From the NCBI GenBank assembly GCA_024697945.1, contig JAILRU010000006.1:1-64000 (forward strand): a DNA stretch of 64,000 bases, read 5' to 3'. Shown one piece after another: positions 59,946 through 64,000 of the stretch (positions are counted from its first letter, which is position 1; each line of letters opens with the position of its first letter). The notes under the pieces were generated by a model, which searched no databases, was not told where the DNA came from, and saw nothing but the letters and a program-made list of their open reading frames with translations. Made by a program: the position numbers and the translations under genes. The stretch is from Bacteroidaceae bacterium (lineage in GTDB: Bacteria; Bacteroidota; Bacteroidia; Bacteroidales; Bacteroidaceae).

Positions 59946-60389
59946 ATGTGCTCAGCTGAGTTAAATAAAGAAAGGGCACTCGCCATTCTGAAGAATTTTG
60001 TTTTTCCTCTTAAAAGTTTGTTTGTTCTAGCGGACAAAAAATCATTTTGCAGTTTTCTAATTTCACTTCATGAACGAAATGGGATATATCCCGGTGGTAT
60101 TTCTATTAACGAGAGTATTTTTGAGATAAAGAATATTGGGCCGGATCAACAAAGTGACACTATAAAAGTGATTGACAGATATTTGTATAATATTGAATAT
60201 ATTCGTTTGAGTGTCGACATAACATTGAGAAATAATCATAAGACAGAAGTAATAGAAATCTTGTTTAAAGAGGACAGATACATAGTAGTCAAGTTGGCTA
60301 AATCTTTCAAATACGAAGAACAACCAACTAATATGGATATAGATACCCTTGTTTCCGATTTTAAGAAAATAATTTCCATAGAATCATAG
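59946..60389 (+). CDS. Unknown AT-rich ORF next to an HNH gene (147 aa)
   Basis: I do not recognise this protein. It begins MCSAELNKERALAILKNFVF, has strands such as IFEIKNIGPDQQSD, YIRLSVDITLRNNHKTEVIE and EDRYIVVKLAKSF, and ends with a short acidic helix. There is no signal peptide or membrane segment. Its base composition is more AT-rich than the flanking genes, like that of the HNH gene 17 nt downstream. The pair may be a horizontally acquired module. Confidence 0.65.
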   Translation: MCSAELNKERALAILKNFVFPLKSLFVLADKKSFCSFLISLHERNGIYPGGISINESIFEIKNIGPDQQSDTIKVIDRYLYNIEYIRLSVDITLRNNHKTEVIEILFKEDRYIVVKLAKSFKYEEQPTNMDIDTLVSDFKKIISIES

Positions 60390-60406
60390 ATATTTTTAGA
60401 AATAAA

Positions 60407-60802
60407 ATGAACATAAGTGATAAAGATAGAAAATTACTTTGGGCAAAGTCTGGTAATCGGTGTGCGATTTGTAAAGAGAAGTTGTTCCAACCTAACGAAA
60501 ATGGTACAGACATCAACAGAGGAGAAGAGTGCCACATCATAAGCAAAACTCCCAATGGACCACGCTACATGCCAAATATGCAAAATTATGACACTTATGA
60601 TAACCTTATCCTTCTTTGTAACTTACATCACAAGGAAATCGATGATGATAACAATATTTCATTATATCCCCCACAACGCTTACACCAAATAAAAAAAGAA
60701 CATGAAAAATGGGTTAACAAATCTTTGGAACTAAAGAAAGAACCAAAAGAAAAAGACTGGAATTCAATACTTAAAAAATTAAATTTGATAAACCCTTACT
60801 AA
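60407..60802 (+). CDS. HNH endonuclease
   Basis: The 131-residue protein has the HNH pattern: zinc-type cysteines in NRCAICKEKLFQ, then EECHIISKTPNGPRYMPN, YDNLILLCNLHHKEIDDD, with His, Asn and His of the beta-beta-alpha metal fold. A basic helical tail follows (KEHEKWVNKSLELKKEPKEK). The second CxxC is partly kept as a single Cys (LLCNLHH). It could be a restriction, defence or homing nuclease; nothing decides which. Confidence 0.85.
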   Translation: MNISDKDRKLLWAKSGNRCAICKEKLFQPNENGTDINRGEECHIISKTPNGPRYMPNMQNYDTYDNLILLCNLHHKEIDDDNNISLYPPQRLHQIKKEHEKWVNKSLELKKEPKEKDWNSILKKLNLINPY

Positions 60803-61013
60803 AAAGGTTAATGAACTGGTGACCAAAATGAAATTCAAGCCAGTAATTTAGGACGGTTACCTATATTTAGCATACTGTTCTCTCGAAGATGCCATACTCA
60901 GACAGTATGGCACGAATATGCCTGCACTATGCTTAGAGCAAAGGCTGGGCGAAGAAGGAAGCAAGAAATTCTCAAGTACCCCGTGTTCAAATTGTGAATG
61001 AAGAAGTGAAGGA
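60803..61013. other. Intergenic region with decayed frame and hairpin
   Basis: A perfect 8-bp hairpin, GCCATACT-CAGAC-AGTATGGC, lies at 60891-60911. A frame from ATG 60828 is broken by TAG at 60849 and then open to 61001 (GYLYLAYCSLEDAILRQYG); it may be a decayed gene end, but this is weak. Confidence 0.35.
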
Positions 61014-61955
61014 CTAATAGAAAGTCGCTACAATATCCTCTGTCGGTACTTTTTGCCAATCGAAAAGGGGCAAAAGGTCATGGGGTAGGGTAGGGGTCTG
61101 TTCTGGGATGATGCCTGCCAAGAAAGCAAGATAGCCGATGATTTCCTCTGGCGAGGTGTGCTTATCCCTTAATACTCCAAGGTCCATACTATGGTCGCGT
61201 TTGCAGAGACGCTGGCCATTCTCGTTCACAAGCAAGGGATGGTGATAGTAAAAAGGTGAAAAATTGAAAGAGTGAAAAGGTGAAAATGACGCAATGGTCT
61301 GGCGTAAATGAATCTGCTGAGGGGTGCTCAACAACAAATCCCGACCTCGAACAATCTCCGTCACGCCCATCAAAGCATCATCTACCACCACAGCTAGTTG
61401 ATAGGCCCAAGCTCCGTCCTTGCGTCGCAGAATATAGTCGCCACAATGCTTCGCCAGGTTGATATGCTGCTCGCCATAATGTCCATCCTGGAAACTTATC
61501 ACTTCGTCTGGCACCATAAACCGTACGGCAGCATTGAAAGGTTGAGAAGGTGAATAATTGAAAGGGTAAAAATCAGGGATTTTGTTCCTGCAGGTGCCAG
61601 CATAGACAACGCGACCATCGGTCTCGTGAGGTGCCTGCGTCGCCATTATGTCAGCCCTCGTACAGAAACAAGGGTAGGTGAGACCTGCATCCTGAAGCAT
61701 TTTCAAATAGTGCTCGTAGATATCGCTACGTTCGTTCTGCCAGACAACCTCACCATCCCAAGGAAGCCCCAACCAAAGCAAGTCCTCCTGCAACTGCATG
61801 GCATAGTCGCGACGAGAACGCCCAGGGTCGAGGTCTTCAATACGCAAGCGCCACTCACCACCCTGACTCTTGGCAGAGAGCCACGAGAGCAATGCACAAA
61901 AAACATTGCCCAAATGCATACGACCCGTGGGGGATGGAGCAAAACGTCCGGTCAT
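61014..61955 (-). CDS. gluQ: Glutamyl-Q tRNA(Asp) synthetase
   Basis: The 313-residue protein is a GluRS catalytic-core paralogue that adds glutamate to queuosine-34 of tRNA-Asp. It shows APSPTGRMHLGN, EDLDPGRSRRD, zinc-site cysteines in YPCFCTR and YAGTC, IVRGRDLLLSTPQQIHL and a KRDHS motif. Two stretches are unusual: residues 128-141 (DFYPFNYSPSQPFN) and 222-235 (FSPFHSFNFSPF). Both are coded by GGTGAAAA-type word arrays (61533-61573 and 61251-61290) and are not expected in the family. It overlaps the upstream synthetase gene by 4 nt. Confidence 0.92.
   Translation of the reverse strand: MTGRFAPSPTGRMHLGNVFCALLSWLSAKSQGGEWRLRIEDLDPGRSRRDYAMQLQEDLLWLGLPWDGEVVWQNERSDIYEHYLKMLQDAGLTYPCFCTRADIMATQAPHETDGRVVYAGTCRNKIPDFYPFNYSPSQPFNAAVRFMVPDEVISFQDGHYGEQHINLAKHCGDYILRRKDGAWAYQLAVVVDDALMGVTEIVRGRDLLLSTPQQIHLRQTIASFSPFHSFNFSPFYYHHPLLVNENGQRLCKRDHSMDLGVLRDKHTSPEEIIGYLAFLAGIIPEQTPTLPHDLLPLFDWQKVPTEDIVATFY
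61251..61290. repeat. GGTGAAAA word array inside gluQ (C-proximal)
   Basis: Words AAGGTGAAAAATTGAAAGAG and GTGAAAAGGTGAAAATG repeat and keep the reading frame, adding a Phe/Ser/His-rich loop. Confidence 0.85.
61533..61573. repeat. GGTTGAGAAGGTGAA word array inside gluQ (N-proximal)
   Basis: Related words ATTGAAAGGTTGAGAAGGTG and AATAATTGAAAGGG repeat and code for an in-frame Phe/Pro/Ser/Tyr-rich loop. Confidence 0.75.
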
Positions 61956-62923
61956 ATTACCCTATCTGCAACAAAGGAGGCAAGCAGGTGCAATGACTCA
62001 GCAACAGCGGTATTACAGCTGTCATCTATAAGTCCGTCAGCCATTCTCTGCATGTCCTTCATGTGCCACTGAGCATATTCCAGACCACCCTCGCTGACAG
62101 AGAAATCAATGAGCGTTTGAATCTCCTCGGCAGAAGCTTTCCTTTGGCGAACCTTCTGAGCCAATTCGTACATTGAGGCATCCTCGCTATGTTTCATAGC
62201 ATAGATGGCGGGCAAGGTAAGCTTACCCTCTTTCATATCATTGCCAAGCGGCTTACCTACCTCTGCCGTACCGTAGTCAAAGATATCGTCACGCAATTGG
62301 AAACAAAGACCGATAAGCTTGCCAAACTGAGCCAGACGCTCTGCTTCTTCTTCCGAACCGCCAGCTGCCAACGCTCCCAAACGGGTACAAACAGAGAAGA
62401 GGCTCGCCGTCTTTCGACTGATGATATCAAAATAGACAGCTTCCGACAGGACATCAGAATCCTGATTGTCGAGCTGCAGAAGTTCGCCATCGGCAAGCGA
62501 CTGTCCAATCTGTGCAATGTAGCGAACCACACGCACATCCTCAGTCATCGCAGCGCATTCCAATGCTTTGCTCAGGATAAAGTCACCAGCCAAAACAGCT
62601 ACCTGATTCGAGAAGAGTTCATTGACAGAAGCCTGTCCACGACGACGATCGCTCTCATCCACCACATCATCATGCACGAGGGAAGCCGTATGAAGCATCT
62701 CCAAAGCGAGTGCCACACGAATGACCTTTTCGTTTACCTCGCCAACCATGCGTGCTGAAAGTAGCACAAGCATGGGACGAAGCTGTTTGCCAGATGCTTT
62801 AAGCAAGTGCTCCACAACCTGTTCAAGCAACGGATTGTCATTATAGAGTATTTGGCGGAAAGCTTCGCGGAATTGTTCCAATTCAGCAGCAACGGGAGCC
62901 TTTATCCTGTCGAGTACGTCCAT
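61952..62923 (-). CDS. Trans-polyprenyl diphosphate synthase
   Basis: The 323-residue enzyme lengthens allylic diphosphates, probably to the octaprenyl/solanesyl chain of menaquinone. It has the first aspartate-rich motif LVHDDVVDESDRRRG and the second QLRDDIFDY, plus GKQLRPML. Residues near the first motif suggest a long-chain product, but length cannot be read with certainty. It is divergent from polA and has a heptad array in its promoter. Confidence 0.93.
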   Translation of the reverse strand: MDVLDRIKAPVAAELEQFREAFRQILYNDNPLLEQVVEHLLKASGKQLRPMLVLLSARMVGEVNEKVIRVALALEMLHTASLVHDDVVDESDRRRGQASVNELFSNQVAVLAGDFILSKALECAAMTEDVRVVRYIAQIGQSLADGELLQLDNQDSDVLSEAVYFDIISRKTASLFSVCTRLGALAAGGSEEEAERLAQFGKLIGLCFQLRDDIFDYGTAEVGKPLGNDMKEGKLTLPAIYAMKHSEDASMYELAQKVRQRKASAEEIQTLIDFSVSEGGLEYAQWHMKDMQRMADGLIDDSCNTAVAESLHLLASFVADRVI

Positions 62924-62942
62924 TTATTGCATCTTTAGGCTG

Positions 62943-62950
62943 CAAAAGTA
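62943..62950 (-). promoter_or_regulatory. -7 box of the polyprenyl synthetase gene
   Basis: Minus-strand TACTTTTG. At a 20-nt spacing the GAAGAAT array gives TTC in place of TTG. Confidence 0.5.
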
Positions 62951-62958
62951 CAAAAAAA

Positions 62959-62990
62959 ATGAAGAATGAAGAATGAAGAATGAAGAATTA
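62959..62990. repeat. GAAGAAT heptad array between divergent genes
   Basis: Four ATGAAGA units, matching 13580-13608. It lies next to the -7 box of the leftward gene. Confidence 0.9.
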
Positions 62991-63033
62991 TTTAAAATTT
63001 TTCTTAATTTTACACGCTAAAAGAACAGAAACG

Positions 63034-64000
63034 ATGCAGAAACTCTATTTACTGGACGCATATGCGCTCATTTATCGTGCTTATTATGCCTTTATAAAGA
63101 ACCCACGCATCAACTCGAGGGGAGAAAATACGTCGGCCATCCTGGGTTTTGTGAATACCCTCGAGGAGCTCATTGCCAAGGGGCAGCCTACGCATTTGGG
63201 TGTGGCCTTCGACCCTCACGGACCTACCTTCCGGCACGAAGCTTTCCCTCTGTACAAGGCACAGCGCGAGGAGACACCAGAGGCGATACGTTTCGCCGTA
63301 CCTATCATCAAAGATATTCTGAAAGCTTACCACATTCCTGTGCTCGAGGTACAGGGCTATGAGGCAGACGACGTGATTGGCACCCTTGCGCATCAGGCAG
63401 ATACCCTTGGCATAGAAACCTACATGATGACACCCGATAAGGACTACGGTCAGCTCGTTACAGAACGCGTGAAAATGTACCGTCCGCCTGTTGGCAGGAA
63501 CAGCGATGCAGAGATTCTTGGCGTAGAGGAAGTGAAGAAGAAATGGGGGTTGCAGTCACCTTTGCAGGTCATAGACATGCTCGGATTGATGGGCGACGCA
63601 GTTGATAACATCCCTGGTTGTCCTGGCGTAGGCGAGAAGACTGCGCAAAAGCTCATTGCAGAGTTCGGAAGCATCGAAAACCTGCTGGCATCAACAGATA
63701 AACTGAAGGGTGCGGTGAAGGAAAAGGTTGAGAATAACATTGAACAAATCAAGCTAAGCAAGTGGCTGGCAACTATCAGTAAAGAGGTGCCTATCACCCT
63801 CGATATGGATATGCTGCAGCTTCAGGAGCCTGATTACAACAGATTGCAGGAGCTATACAAGCGCTTGGAGTTCCGTCAGCTGCTGAGAGTTAAGAGTGAA
63901 GAGTTAAGAGTTAAGAATAATAGTAACAAAATGGAGGACGGAAGTAACTCTGATTCTTCACTCTTAACTCTTAACTCTTCACTCAAGAACAACGACGGTT
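63034..64000 (+). CDS. polA: DNA polymerase I, 5' part (runs off the window)
   Basis: The first 322 residues are present. They form the 5'-3' nuclease domain: LYLLDAYALIYRAYYAF, VAFDPHGPTFRHE, EGYEADDV-like QGYEADDVIG, MTPDKDYGQLV, MLGLMGDAVDNIPGCPGVGE. Residues about 285-320, at the usual linker to the 3'-5' exonuclease domain, contain RVKSEELRVK and SLLTLNSSL, coded by two inverted GAGTTAA arrays. The polymerase domain lies outside. Confidence 0.94.
   Translation, partial: MQKLYLLDAYALIYRAYYAFIKNPRINSRGENTSAILGFVNTLEELIAKGQPTHLGVAFDPHGPTFRHEAFPLYKAQREETPEAIRFAVPIIKDILKAYHIPVLEVQGYEADDVIGTLAHQADTLGIETYMMTPDKDYGQLVTERVKMYRPPVGRNSDAEILGVEEVKKKWGLQSPLQVIDMLGLMGDAVDNIPGCPGVGEKTAQKLIAEFGSIENLLASTDKLKGAVKEKVENNIEQIKLSKWLATISKEVPITLDMDMLQLQEPDYNRLQELYKRLEFRQLLRVKSEELRVKNNSNKMEDGSNSDSSLLTLNSSLKNNDG
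63894..63984. repeat. Inverted GAGTTAA heptad arrays inside polA
   Basis: 63894-63915 is the exact inverse complement of 63963-63984 (22 bp), with a 47-nt spacer. Both arms are built of GAGTTAA/GAGTGAA words, and the reading frame stays open. Confidence 0.9.

Noticed and set aside
60891..60911. 8-bp hairpin as terminator of the HNH gene
   Set aside because: It is about 90 nt past the stop and has no U-run.
1..64000. tRNA, rRNA and known riboswitches
   Set aside because: By eye no cloverleaf, rRNA segment or conserved riboswitch core was found in the gaps; a covariance-model scan would be needed to be sure.

Overview
The window is chromosomal DNA from a member of the Bacteroidales, most likely Prevotella or a close relative. 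Four things support this. At least ten promoters fit the Bacteroidetes pattern (a TTG-type -33 box, a spacer of 19-21 nt, then TAnnTTTG). Shine-Dalgarno sequences are largely absent. There are secreted proteins with a type IX-secretion-style C-terminal domain or a Prevotella-like RGIY ending. Many genes belong to Bacteroidales-typical families (DUF3244, DUF4886, DUF6078, VirE_N-DUF3987, Stealth, four-helix-bundle S23). The genus assignment is inference; no rRNA or tRNA gene was seen.

Layout. 1-10 kb: the end of a probable insertion element, a membrane-anchored TPR/HTH regulator, and a run of secreted proteins (DUF3244, S74-like/T9SS protein, trypsin-like protease, a decayed secreted gene, a DUF4886-CotH fusion). 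9.6-12.1 kb: a PIN-type toxin-antitoxin pair bracketed by 47-bp direct repeats, and a Fic gene. 12.1-19.1 kb: M20 peptidase, DUF2007 protein, acyl-CoA synthetase, prfB, CYTH protein, lipid A-type acyltransferase and a Stealth phosphotransferase. 19.1-32.8 kb: a leftward surface-glycan block of five glycosyltransferases, a pyruvyl transferase with its FrhB-like iron-sulfur partner, an ABC exporter, an LTA-synthase-like sulfatase-fold protein, RNase H and argS. 33-36.9 kb: secreted protein, epimerase, murQ and its partner, DUF6078. 37.1-42.1 kb: an accessory block with two unrecognised genes, a primase/helicase-like gene preceded by helically phased TTCCGA repeats, and higBA, all punctuated by copies of one TTTCACAG-based repeat. 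42.1-47.5 kb: small membrane proteins, DUF3237, and the fumarate reductase/succinate dehydrogenase operon split by an S23 gene. 47.6-59.2 kb: housekeeping genes (mnmG, apt, uvrC, dtd, MazG-like, deoC, OmpA-like lipoprotein, S41 protease, ybeY, ruvB, SpmAB-like). 59.3-60.8 kb: a surface-protein remnant and an AT-rich HNH island. 61-64 kb: gluQ, a polyprenyl synthetase and the 5' part of polA.

The strongest unexplained signal is a set of short tandem arrays built from 7- or 8-nt words (GTGAAAA, GAAGAAT, CATAGTC, AGTAAAT, GAGTTAA, AATTTTG, TTTCACAG, GGTTATAA). They sit in many intergenic gaps, often against a promoter, and they also lie inside three reading frames: a signal peptide, two loops of gluQ and the polA interdomain linker. 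Related repeats bracket small cassettes (PIN TA pair, higBA, S23 gene, primase block). The second strong signal is the phased TTCCGA array upstream of the VirE_N-DUF3987 gene, which looks like a protein-binding or replication-control site.
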